DNA of 64,000 nt, from NCBI GenBank assembly GCA_016110215.1, contig JADWQD010000015.1, forward strand, positions 868,001-932,000, read 5' to 3'. This document shows, piece by piece, positions 34,401 through 43,472 of the stretch. Position numbers and translations under genes: made by a program. The DNA comes from Capronia americana (taxonomy: Eukaryota; Ascomycota; Eurotiomycetes; Chaetothyriales; Herpotrichiellaceae). The notes below the pieces were generated by a model. It was given only the letters and a program-made list of their open reading frames with translations. It ran no database searches and was not told where the DNA came from. Within the stretch, counting starts at the first letter, position 1; each line of letters opens with the position of its first letter.

Positions 34401-34888
34401 CGCAACGTTGATCCAGCTGGGATGAATGATAATGTTTGATGACAATTTCACGGATTTGGGACAACCTCCCGGACAATCGGTTTCGTGCGTACACAAACAC
34501 ACACTCTCTCATGCACTCTTCTCTCAGGCCAACAAGTCCCCTCGCCCAGTCCGGCACTCCGCACCTTAACTGCCAAACTCCGGAAGACAAGCTTTTGCCC
34601 TGTACCTTGGCTGACTCATTCTCAGACTGCGCACCCAATGGCATTCTGTATCCTCCTCGGCTTTAGGCGTGGAGTCTACGCACTGGGCCCCGACGAGGCT
34701 GTCAGACCCCTTGCTTGTTTACTAATGGCATCCCGACAGGCTGATTGAGAGTCGTAACAGCATGGATATAGAAGGACGCAGAACCCTCGCCGCGAAAGCG
34801 AAAGACTCGCAGTGCAGCCGTCCCCTCCATCCAACACTCCCCTCCCTCTTGGAGACTAACTCAACTCACCGACTCATCAGACCGTTGT
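34401..34888. other. Spacer between methyltransferase and NmrA-like genes
   Basis: About 490 bases between same-strand genes. No gene or repeat is seen. Confidence 0.5.
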
Positions 34889-36127
34889 ATGAAAGAAAGG
34901 TCCCTTTCCCAACCCTCAATTAGTGTCAACGGCTTATTCTCATACTCACCTCGCAACCTCATGTCTCCTCCCGAACCCGACATGCTCCCGCCTCGCGCAA
35001 AATCCATCCTCGTCATCGGCGCGGGCGAACTCGGCCTGGCCATCATCCACGCGATCGTCTCGCATAGACTGTACTCGCCCGCCACCACGACGCTCACACT
35101 GATGCTCCGCCCGCGCAGCCTCTCGCACCCGTCGGCCGAGAAAGCGGAACAGACGGCGCATCTGCGCGGGCTCGGCGTGGCCCTCGTCCCAGGCGACATC
35201 GAGGCCCTCGCGCTCGCGGACCTGACGGCCCTGTTGCGCCGGGGCATGTACACGGCCGTGTTGCACGCCGGGGGTATGACGCTCGCGCCGGGCACGATGG
35301 TCAAATTGACGCGCGCGGTCCTCGACGCCCATGTCCCCTGGTATATGCCCTGGCAGCATGGAGTCGACTACGACGTCATTGGCCCGGAGGCAGGTGGGGG
35401 GTTGTTCCGTGAACAGGTTGCCGTGAGGGAGTTGCTCAGGAGCCAGAAGACCACCACCACCGCAACCGCCCAAAGTATTGATACTGGGATGACGGTGCAC
35501 CACCACCACCATCACGCCACGGACTGGGTTATCCTGAGTTGTGGGATTTTTATGAGTTTCTTGTTCGAGCCGTTTTGGGGGGTCGTTGAGGTTGAGCGGG
35601 CACCGCACCAAACAGAGACACAGACACAGACCCAGACAGAGACCCAGACAGAGCCAGAGCCAGATACACAGAAAGAGACACACACGAAAACGCAAACGCA
35701 ACCTCCCGCACAAGTCCAAGTGCGCATCACGGCCCTCAATTCCTGGGACGACCTCATCACCGCAACCACCGCGGAAGACATCGGGACCTGCACGGCCGAA
35801 GTGCTCTTCAGCCCCGACGCCCCCGTGAACCAAGCGGTCTATATAGCCGGCGAGACACTCACGTACGGCGCCTTCGCAGCGACGCTGGCGCGGGTCCTAG
35901 AGCCACGCGGCGTGGCCGTCTCGCGGACGAATGTGTGGGGACTAGACTACCTGGAGCGTGAAAGCCAGCTGGATCCGACGGACAAATTGAAGAGATATAG
36001 GGTCGTGTTTGCCGCGGGGAGGGGTCTGAGCTGGAGGAAGGAGGATACGTGGAGTGCGAGGCGCGGGATTCGGATGATGGGTGTGGAGGAGTGGGTTGTC
36101 GGGCGAGGATGGGTTGATGAGCTTTGA
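34889..36127 (+). CDS. NmrA-like/isoflavone-reductase-type NAD(P)-binding protein with low-complexity insert
   Basis: Single-exon protein of 412 residues. The Rossmann motif VIGAGELGLAI starts near residue 42, and the PCBER/NmrA-like fold follows: MLRPRSL for the second strand and PWYMPWQHGVDYDVIG in the middle. Such proteins bind NAD(P) and act either as reductases or as redox sensors for transcription factors. The ATG at 34889 is the first in frame; a later Met near residue 25 (MSPPEPDM) is also possible. The odd part is a low-complexity insert in the middle. It has six consecutive histidines at about 204-209 and a Thr/Gln/Glu repeat at about 238-275 built from a CAGACA-type microsatellite. 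The catalytic Lys seen in reductases is not obvious. Confidence 0.75.
   Translation: MKERSLSQPSISVNGLFSYSPRNLMSPPEPDMLPPRAKSILVIGAGELGLAIIHAIVSHRLYSPATTTLTLMLRPRSLSHPSAEKAEQTAHLRGLGVALVPGDIEALALADLTALLRRGMYTAVLHAGGMTLAPGTMVKLTRAVLDAHVPWYMPWQHGVDYDVIGPEAGGGLFREQVAVRELLRSQKTTTTATAQSIDTGMTVHHHHHHATDWVILSCGIFMSFLFEPFWGVVEVERAPHQTETQTQTQTETQTEPEPDTQKETHTKTQTQPPAQVQVRITALNSWDDLITATTAEDIGTCTAEVLFSPDAPVNQAVYIAGETLTYGAFAATLARVLEPRGVAVSRTNVWGLDYLERESQLDPTDKLKRYRVVFAAGRGLSWRKEDTWSARRGIRMMGVEEWVVGRGWVDEL
35600..35722. repeat. CAGACA/GAGACA microsatellite inside the NmrA-like gene
   Basis: A coding microsatellite that expands to alternating Thr-Gln and Thr-Glu residues. It keeps the frame. Confidence 0.8.
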
Positions 36128-36555
36128 ATTTCAATGGATGGATTGATTGATTGGTTCTATTGGATATTTTACTGTAGATGGAATCTACGAGTACTCCTGC
36201 CCGGTCTGGTTTGTCAGAACTACTCCGTCTACACATATAGTATTCGTACACAGGAGGATGAGGAGAGGACGTTCACGACCAGCATACATAAAAGGAAACG
36301 TAAGAAGCGCGGCTTGTTCATGCACATCGCACGTCATGTCATGCCATATCATGGCATGACATTGTGTCGCATCGCATCGCATTGCACTATCCTAGCGCTA
36401 TGCCATGCTTGTCTGTATTGGTGTGGGCATTCCAAACCACGCCTGCTCGCTCAACGCTGCCGCTGCTGCTGCTGCCATTGACAACAACGACACACACCGC
36501 CGACAACAAGGACAACAAAGACAGACACCGCCCACAGCAACGACACACACCGCCT
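36128..36555. other. Convergent intergenic region with a hairpin
   Basis: About 430 bases between the convergent NmrA-like and surface-protein genes. The main structure is the perfect inverted repeat at 36336-36362, followed by CGCAT repeats near 36365-36380. Confidence 0.6.
36336..36362. repeat. Perfect 11-base inverted repeat with 5-base loop
   Basis: Left arm ATGTCATGCCA at 36336-36346 and right arm TGGCATGACAT at 36352-36362, with loop TATCA. It lies between the 3' ends of two convergent genes. Confidence 0.85.
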
Positions 36556-37611
36556 CTACCCGCGCAGGTTCTCCAACCCGGCACGACGACGCAGGCCCTT
36601 TCCACCACCACCACCACCACCACCACCACCAACAACAACAACAGCGGCCTCGGGCCGGCGCACAACGACGGTACCCGTCTCCGACACCGCGGCCTCACTG
36701 GCACCGCCACCACTACCGCCACCACCACTGCCACCACCACTGCTAGTGCTGCTGTAATCAGCAACACTCCCGTCCTCCCCCTCCTCCACCATCACCCGCC
36801 GCTGCTCCTGCCGTTGCTCCTCTTCCTCTTGGACAAACGGTGGGAACGGTATGGTGTCACAGCTGGTGCGAGCCTCCTCAACCACCAGGGGTTGGGGGGC
36901 TCGAGCACGGGCACGCGACTGCCACAACGGTAACTCCACCGTTGTGTACGAAGAGGGGTTCCCCTCACCACTAGGAGCACCGCACGCCGTGCACTGACCC
37001 TGGTTGTACCAACCATCGCGGACAGCCGAGGTGTTAGCTCGACTGCGCGCGCGACGGCGGGCGACGATCCAGTAGACAGTGCAGGCGATTGCGGCGATCA
37101 CGGCGAGGGGACCCAGAGTGCCGGCTAGGATGGCGGCGAGGTTGTGGCGGCGAGAGGAGGAGGACGATGGGACAGCAGTGGACGAGGGCGCACCAGCCAC
37201 GGCGCTGGTGGTCGTTGTTGTCACTGTGGTCACCGAAGTGACTACCGGAATGGAAGGCACTGGCGTTGTGACCCAGGTTGTTGTGACCGTCGCCGTGACT
37301 AAGCTGGCAGACAACTCCACCACCGTGACTGTGGTGGGTGACACCAACACCGACACCGGAGAGATGATCGTCACCAGTATGGTGGCTGGTGGCAGACCGA
37401 ATGGCTCAACGGATGTCGACGTCGGTGGGGGAGGAGTGCCCGTCACAGCCAACGGCAAGGTCCACAGGGCGGGGACAAGGGAGGAATCCAGGAACAGAGA
37501 GCCAGAGACCGAGACAGAGGAGGCGGGAACCGAGAGCAAGGGCACGGTCTCAAGGCCAAAGATGGCCAGGGCGATGGCGAAGATGACAACGAGGGTCATT
37601 GAGACCTTCAT
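36556..37611 (-). CDS. Mid2-like Ser/Thr-rich single-pass surface protein
   Basis: Single-exon protein of 351 residues with no enzymatic domain. It starts with a signal peptide, MKVSMTLVVIFAIALAIFG. A Ser/Thr/Val/Pro-rich ectodomain of about 140 residues, likely O-mannosylated, is followed by one membrane segment at about 160-185 (ILAGTLGPLAVIAAIACTVY) and an Arg-rich stop-transfer. The cytosolic tail contains a short Cys motif (GQCTACG), a Glu/Gln/Arg patch and long Gly runs. The architecture is that of fungal Mid2/Wsc-like wall-stress sensors, but I see no WSC cysteine domain and no clear sequence match. A wall-sensing role is inferred from layout. The C-terminal Gly runs are encoded by a CAC/CAA microsatellite and may vary in length between strains. 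Confidence 0.7.
   Translation of the reverse strand: MKVSMTLVVIFAIALAIFGLETVPLLSVPASSVSVSGSLFLDSSLVPALWTLPLAVTGTPPPPTSTSVEPFGLPPATILVTIISPVSVLVSPTTVTVVELSASLVTATVTTTWVTTPVPSIPVVTSVTTVTTTTTSAVAGAPSSTAVPSSSSSRRHNLAAILAGTLGPLAVIAAIACTVYWIVARRRARSRANTSAVRDGWYNQGQCTACGAPSGEGNPSSYTTVELPLWQSRARARAPQPLVVEEARTSCDTIPFPPFVQEEEEQRQEQRRVMVEEGEDGSVADYSSTSSGGGSGGGGSGGGASEAAVSETGTVVVRRPEAAVVVVGGGGGGGGGGKGLRRRAGLENLRG
36602..36654. repeat. CAC/CAA trinucleotide microsatellite in coding sequence
   Basis: A run of CAC triplets followed by CAA triplets on the + strand. On the minus strand it encodes Gly and Val runs near the end of the surface protein. Confidence 0.8.
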
Positions 37612-38337
37612 TTTGCCGGCTCTGCGAGACGTCGTTAGTTATTGTTGAACATGAGCGTGATGCCATCAGAGCGCCTTACCCGTCAGTCCTCCTCTTATCA
37701 CGGGCGCCTTGGTCGAGGTCGAGGCAGAAGTCGAGGTCGAAGTTGGGACGCTGAAGTGAAAGGTCAGTGAGCTGGAGGGTCAAGATTTGAGCACTCGATC
37801 AGACCCTACCCTTTACTGTCTGTGTTTTTGTAGATGTGTTGAAGAGGACCTGTCTCGCTGCTGTCGATCCGAGTTGTGGATCTAGTTTTTGAGGAGCTGA
37901 TTGAGCGGAACTCAGATGAAGAAAAGTACTGAAGTTGTCGGGGTTCGAGATAGAGAGCGAGAACGAGACAGAGGGGAGAGTCAAAGAAGGGTGAAATATT
38001 TTGTTTGACTCTGCGTCGTGGGCGCCAAGCTGACGATGATGTCGCCGGCGATGACCAGGGAGACGGCAGAAAAAGCACTAGCAGCGTCGTCGACAGTGAA
38101 GGGCATCCGACATCGTCCCCGGCGCGCTGCCGCACGGTGGTATGATGTCGTCGACATGTGCCGCGACCTTGCACACCAGGACGATACCATACCGTATATA
38201 TATAGCATGACGGTTCTTCAAGTCAGAAGCTTGAGATGGAAAGGAACTTTTGTCTCCATCAGGAGGACAATGGGGCAGATATTAATGCAAAGTGCGAATG
38301 CGACAGTCATGAGACAGAGCTGCTGCCACTGAGGGAT
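37612..38337. other. Spacer upstream of the surface-protein gene
   Basis: About 725 bases, mostly leader and promoter of the surface-protein gene and the 3' flank of ERG4. It contains a GAGGTCGA-type repeat near 37712-37738. No other gene is supported. Confidence 0.5.
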
Positions 38338-40260
38338 CTAGAATACATACTGGAAGACGGTCAGTAACGTGGTGCATAGGTCAGGGAAGGAAGAAGAAGG
38401 CCTCTGACTCACAGGTATAAACAGGTACGGCACTTGTCTCTCATACTCGTCCCAGGCCTTGCCGTACTTCTGCCGACACTTCTCAATATCTCGTAAAGTC
38501 CGGTGAATGATCATTGCGGTGAAGAAGACGGGGTAAAACCAAGGGAACGGTGACCGCAAGCCCGTCACTGCTCCCCAAGACAAAGCGAAGAAGAGGTCGC
38601 AGGTGTAGTGAATTTTCCTTGCATAGCCGTCTACAAAGCTGTTAGCACATAGTGATAAACCCGCCTCAGCCTCAGCGGGGAACTTACAAAAGCCATCAGC
38701 CAGAATGGTGCCCCCATTCTCTGATCTGATGATCTTAGGGTTCTCAACTGTCTGCCATGGCAGCTGAGGGAAAGCCTTGCGTGTCACGGCACCACCAGAC
38801 TGCTTCGCTCGGAACCGGTTCTTCTGGCTGTTGGTCGCGTCCCAGACCCAGTACACAAACAGATACGCCGCGTACAGTGCAGCAAGGGCATATTTGTTCC
38901 AGGGGTAAGTGCTGGGATGATGGTTTGCCAGATAAATTGTGCAATGGCAGTACGTCAACGGGACGCCAGCCAAGTTCCAGAAAATCAACATGAAACCCCA
39001 TTTCTCGTGATACATGTCCCATGTCGGCACAATGAGCTCCTCGCCTTTACTGCATGCGTTTGCGTACAGCCAGTGGGCCATGAGCAGGAGCCCAACCTCA
39101 CCAGAGACGTATCCGTAGTTCTCGTATTGCCGGGCAGCCGTGCCCAGTGTTATCAAGAACAATATGTACCAGGGCAGTCGAACCTCGAAGAACATCTTGA
39201 AGTCGATGATGCCGAACATGCGTGGGTTGAGCTCGGCGCCCATGAAAAAGTCGTACATGAGAGATCCGGTCATGCGGTGTTGCTTGCCTCGATAGATCGC
39301 GGAGACATACGCGATGATGGAGACTGCGAAGCCTGAGATGATGGCCACAGACATGAGCGGCCCAAACTCATCGATGATGTTGTAGAGCTTGAAGAGGCCG
39401 GAGAAATGGAGCCCAAGCGCCACAATGATGGTGGTCCACCACGACCACATCGCGCTGCAGTAGTAGTCCAGCCTCAGTCCGTTCTCATGGGGTAAGGGCT
39501 TGCCTTTGGTCCAGATGCCGGGCATCAAGCAGTAGCAAGCGCCTTCGAAGACAAAGAAGATCCAGTACATAGCCCACGCTTTCGCGGAGGGCCAGGCGCC
39601 GTAGTAGGCCATGCGCAACATGCCCCGGAAGAAGTCTGCCAAAGTCTCCCCGTCTCGTGGCGCTGGGAATTGACCGTCGTAGTATGTCGCGCCAATCCAC
39701 ATGTAGTACATCAGCGTTGGAAAGCCGATCATCATGGCCGTGACGCCCCATGCGCCCCCGAACTCGAAGTGTCCGGACGTATCGACCTTGGGGTCCATAC
39801 CTGGTCGCCATCCGTCCACCAACTTTTCGGAAGACGATTGGTGCTCTGACCTGGCATAACCATTTTCCTTTTGGGGGTTGGCTTGTTGCTCTGACCTAGC
39901 ATAACCATTCAACTTTTCGGGATTGACATGTCCATTAGCATGCCCATTGGCATGGCCGTTCATCTCTTTCTCTGCAGCACCATCGACGAACTGAGACGAC
40001 TTCCGGCTACTCCTCGGTGCGGGCTTGACAGTCACGGTATCACCCCCAACACCATTGGCATATTCGCGAATATCCACCTCCTCGGGAGCTGGAGTTGACT
40101 TGCGCGATCGCGGCTTCCCATATGTACCGGGGGTTTCGACATAGTCGGGGTGCACGGTTTTCCTATTTTCTCGGTCAGCATGGAGCGCATCGGGGGGGGG
40201 CCATTGTTGCTTGCTTGCTTACTTGGGTGTTTTGCCCGCCTGCGTCCGGGTGACTGGCAT
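38338..40260 (-). CDS. ERG4: C-24(28) sterol reductase, ERG4/ERG24 family
   Basis: Last enzyme of ergosterol synthesis: NADPH-dependent reduction of the C-24(28) double bond in the ER membrane. It has 580 residues in four exons: 40260-40223, 40162-38688, 38630-38413 and 38349-38338. The 60-, 57- and 63-base introns have GT-AG ends. The first exon is 38 bases and supplies the ATG; the last is 12 bases and gives the ending PYVF. Introns 2 and 3 are multiples of three without stops, so reading through them adds false residues. Conserved stretches: GGAWGVTAMMIGFPTLMYYM, NLAGVPLTYCHCTIYLANH, WVWDATNSQKNRFR, FPQLPWQTVENPK, and ARKIHYTCDLFFALSWG with PFPWFYPVFF. It fits ERG4 better than ERG24 or ERG3. 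The N-terminal 110 residues are polar, with a NGHA repeat and a duplicated GYARSE unit. Confidence 0.93.
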
Positions 40261-40795
40261 TTTGAAACGAGGGAGAGAGGCTAATGATAGAAATTATGGA
40301 TGAAAAAGAGTGACTCAACGCGTCATAAAGGAGAGGACGCACCCTGACCGTGGCGGCGGTGCTGTATGTGGCACTTGTGGTGGTGGTACGAGGCGGGAAG
40401 GGAGACTGATTCACGAAGCGCGACTCCCGAAGATTTTCCAATTTCGCCGGCGCACTACAAACAAGCTTCCCCATTCGACTATGTAACCACGTGCCGCCCA
40501 GGGGTGACAAGGTGACCATTTCTACGAGGTACTGCGGGATTGGGCAGGAAGATGGATAACTCTCGTTTCAATTCGTTCGTTCTCAGGGCATCTCGCGGTG
40601 GCACTTTCATATGCAATACACCGCCAAAATCTGGTGGGTTCAAGTCATATACATGAAGAGTAAAATGGTGGGAGACATACAGCAAGGGATGGTGTCCAAA
40701 TATGCCTATGCCTCGGGGTGCTATGTGTAGATGCAAGATGGCCGTTACATATTCCTCTCCGCGCTCTTTCTACAGTTTCACGCTCGTTAAACGCT
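40261..40795. other. Spacer between ERG4 and chitinase genes
   Basis: About 535 bases holding the ERG4 promoter and leader and the chitinase 3' flank. Nothing else is seen. Confidence 0.5.
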
Positions 40796-43472
40796 CTACA
40801 AGAACAGACCAGCGACAGCGACGGCCACACAAGCGGCCACGCTCAACACCATACCCGGCAGCTCCTGTTGGGCCGCGCCACCTGTGAAAGTCGCGGGTGC
40901 AACGGGAGTCGTCGATGAACCAGATGATGGTGCGAGCCATCCGTTGTTGGTTGCTGATGCAGCAGCCACGGATGTCAGAGGTTTGGTCTCTGTGCTCCAG
41001 GCCGATGATGCCGCTACCGAGGTCTCAGTGGGCTTCACGGCTGTAGAGACCACGAAAGATGGGCCGGTGTATCCGCCGAAGGGGCCCGAGGGGTGATCGA
41101 CCGCAGCTGCGCCCTCAGAAGGCTTGACGGGCACGACGGTTTGAGTCATGACAGCGGTGGCGCTGGGGGATGTGTAGCCTTCTGTCGACGACCAGTCATC
41201 CCAGTGAAAGCTTGATGTGGCGGTGGTCGCATCCACAGGTTTGGCGCTGGTGGACGATTTCGACGATTCCCAGTCCGCCCAGTCAAAGCTGGAGGTTGTT
41301 GTCACTGGGTCAACCGGCTTGCTGGAGGTCTTCGAGGATTCCCAGTCAGCCCAGTCGAAACTAGAGGATGTCGTCACCGGGTCGACCGATTTGCTCGATG
41401 TCTTCGACGATTCCCAGTCCGCCCAGTCGAAGCTTGATGTGGTCGTGGCCGCATCCACAGGTTTGGTGCTTGACGACGTCCAGTCCTCCCAGTGGAAGCT
41501 GCTGGCAGTGGAGGTGACCGCGGCCGAAGAGCTGGGGCTGGAGGACGAGCCGCCAGGTCCGTGTGAGTAGCTGTACGATGTAGTGGCGGCGCTCGTGCTG
41601 CTAGTTGAAGTGACTCCTCCAACAGGATGGCTGTAGGTGGTGGTAGACGTGCTTGAGCTGGTGGAAGTGGTCTCACCGCCTACAGGGTGGGTGTAGGACG
41701 TGCTTGAGCTGGTGGAAGTGGTCTCACCGCCAACGGGGTGGCTGTACGAGGTGGTGGGCGTTGAGCTGCTGGAAGTGGTCTCGCCGCCTACGGGGTGGCT
41801 GTACGAGGTGGTGGTTGAGGTAGAGCTGCTCGAAGAGGTTGTACCGCCAATGGGACCAACACCGTAGCTGGAAGTGGAAGTCGTCGAGGTGGATGCTTCG
41901 GGAGAAGTAGTGGTTGTGCTGGTGGTAGTTGTCTCGGGAACGTACTCGCTGGTGGTGGTTGTTTCAGGGACATACTCGCTAGTGGTGGTCGTCTCGGGAA
42001 CATACACGCTGGTGGTGGTCGTTTCGGGGACATACTCGCTAGTGGTCGTGGTAGTCGATGTCGTGGTAGAGGTGGACGTTGGAGGAGCAACCGTCGTAGT
42101 AGTGGTGGGGGACGAAGTCGTAGTCGTGGTGGTGGTGGTAGTTGTCGTCGTGGTTGTCTGTGGACAGGTCAGCTTGCAACGTCTCAAGAGGCCTACTCAT
42201 TGATCATAACTTACCGTTGTCGTGGATGTGGTAGTCGAGGTGGTGGTGGTGGTGGTTGTCGAGGTGGTGGTTGTCTGGGGTGGCTTGCTGCAAGAGAGTT
42301 GGCCGAAGACTTGCTTGATGTTAAAGGCGTAGCTCTGGCCGTTGAGATCAGAATCCTCGTTCGTGTCCGAGTAGGAGGCGTCCCAGAGCATAACACCTCC
42401 GAAAGAAGACGAGTAGGTGTCAGAGCATGCGTATTCCTCGATCAACGACTTGGCCTTGCTGATACTCAGATAGTCTTGAGGATGAGCAGCGGTCGTTGAC
42501 GCTGGCAGACCGAGGAATATCTTGATGTTCTTGTTCTGCGAATTGTCTGTGAGCCACTGCAGCCAGCCGAACGTGATGTCGGTGTTTGTGTTTAGCGAAC
42601 CAGAGCTGAATAGCGAGGCTGCGGAGCACGAGTCTGTGTTGTAGAATTGGATGAACCTTGCACATGTCAGCGTGATTCATGTGGCATCACACTGCACGTG
42701 GGTTCTTACAGATAATCAATATAAGAGTGCTCAATCGCATCTTGAAGGTGAGCATCTGGAACAACGCACTGAGGAGCAGCGGAGATGTAGTATGTGCCGG
42801 TGCTCTCGGCGAATTTGGCCCTCAATTCGTTGACCAGATCGGAATAGAAGCTATCGGGGCCAGATTCGATGTCAAGGTCGAAACCGTCCACAATGGTGTC
42901 CAGGCCAAATGGTCGGGGATATTGCACCAGGGTAGGATCTTGGAGAGGACCAAACGAACCCCAGAGGAAGTCGGCAAATGCGACGGCAGAATCTTTCGAG
43001 GCCAGGAAGTTCCCTCCAGGTTCCGCCCCTCCAATCGAGGCAAAGATCTTCTTGCCTGCATTTTGACAGGTCTTGATATCCTCCGCGATTTGTGAACATG
43101 TGGTGAGCATCTGGGTCTGGCGGCCATCTGGCGTCACCCAAAGGTCGCTGCCGCACCCATTTCCGTAGTTGTTTCCAGGTCCGCCTGTTTGGTCGGGGAA
43201 GACGTTGACGAAGCCGATGGGGATGATGTCCATACTCGTGTCCGCGCAGTAGTCGGCTAACCGTTGCTGACCTGCTCCTTGTCCCTAACATATGATCAGC
43301 GCCAAGCCGCGCCCACACAGTCACGCTTCTTCCTCACCCAATATACAGCGAGCTGAGGCTCTGCAGGGCCTCCCAGAGTGGTGAACGCATTCGGAAAAAT
43401 AGGTTTTGCGATGGTGGTGGAAAGAAGGGAGGCTGTGGCCAGCAAGCCGGCGGTGATGGTGTTTGAATGCAT
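40796..43472 (-). CDS. GPI-anchored GH18 class III chitinase with repeat-rich stalk
   Basis: Endochitinase of the cell surface, 837 residues. Exons: 43472-43338, 43284-42710, 42656-42215 and 42157-40796; introns are 53, 53 and 57 bases, the second ending in CAAG. A signal peptide of about 22 residues (MHSNTITAGLLATASLLST) precedes the GH18 domain at about 35-350. It includes IFASIGGAEPGG and the active site DGFDLDIE at 178-185, with catalytic Glu185. Late strand GGVMLWDASY is also present. From about 370 on comes a Thr/Ser-rich stalk with three successive repeat families: EYVPETTTTS units, YSHPVGG units, and SFDWADWESSKTSSK units. The end GMVLSVAACVAVAVAGLFL is a GPI-attachment signal. It resembles CfcI/ChiA-type fungal chitinases of plant type, anchored to membrane and wall, acting in wall remodelling. 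Confidence 0.92.
41190..41510. repeat. Repeat array encoding SFDWADWESSK units
   Basis: Five to six imperfect units of about 63-69 bases in the chitinase stalk, each giving an aromatic/acidic SF(D/H)W(A/D)DW core with Ser/Lys/Pro linkers. Confidence 0.8.
41590..41860. repeat. Repeat array encoding YSHPVGG units
   Basis: Five imperfect units in the chitinase stalk. Each contains (Y/T)SHPVGG(E/V)T followed by a Ser/Thr run. Confidence 0.8.
41931..42050. repeat. Four 30-base repeats encoding (E/V)YVPETTTTS
   Basis: Four near-identical 30-base units in the chitinase stalk on the minus strand. Confidence 0.85.

Noticed and set aside
34946..35833. 295-codon minus-strand frame across the NmrA-like gene
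   Set aside because: It mirrors the GC-rich + strand gene and its microsatellite; the + strand frame has the Rossmann motif.
36364..36933. Thr/His-rich 189-codon + strand frame
   Set aside because: It is antisense to the surface protein and built from a CAC/CAA microsatellite.
41217..42203. Val/Ser-rich + strand frames across the chitinase stalk
   Set aside because: They are antisense translations of Thr/Ser repeats; the minus strand has a full GH18 chain and a GPI signal.
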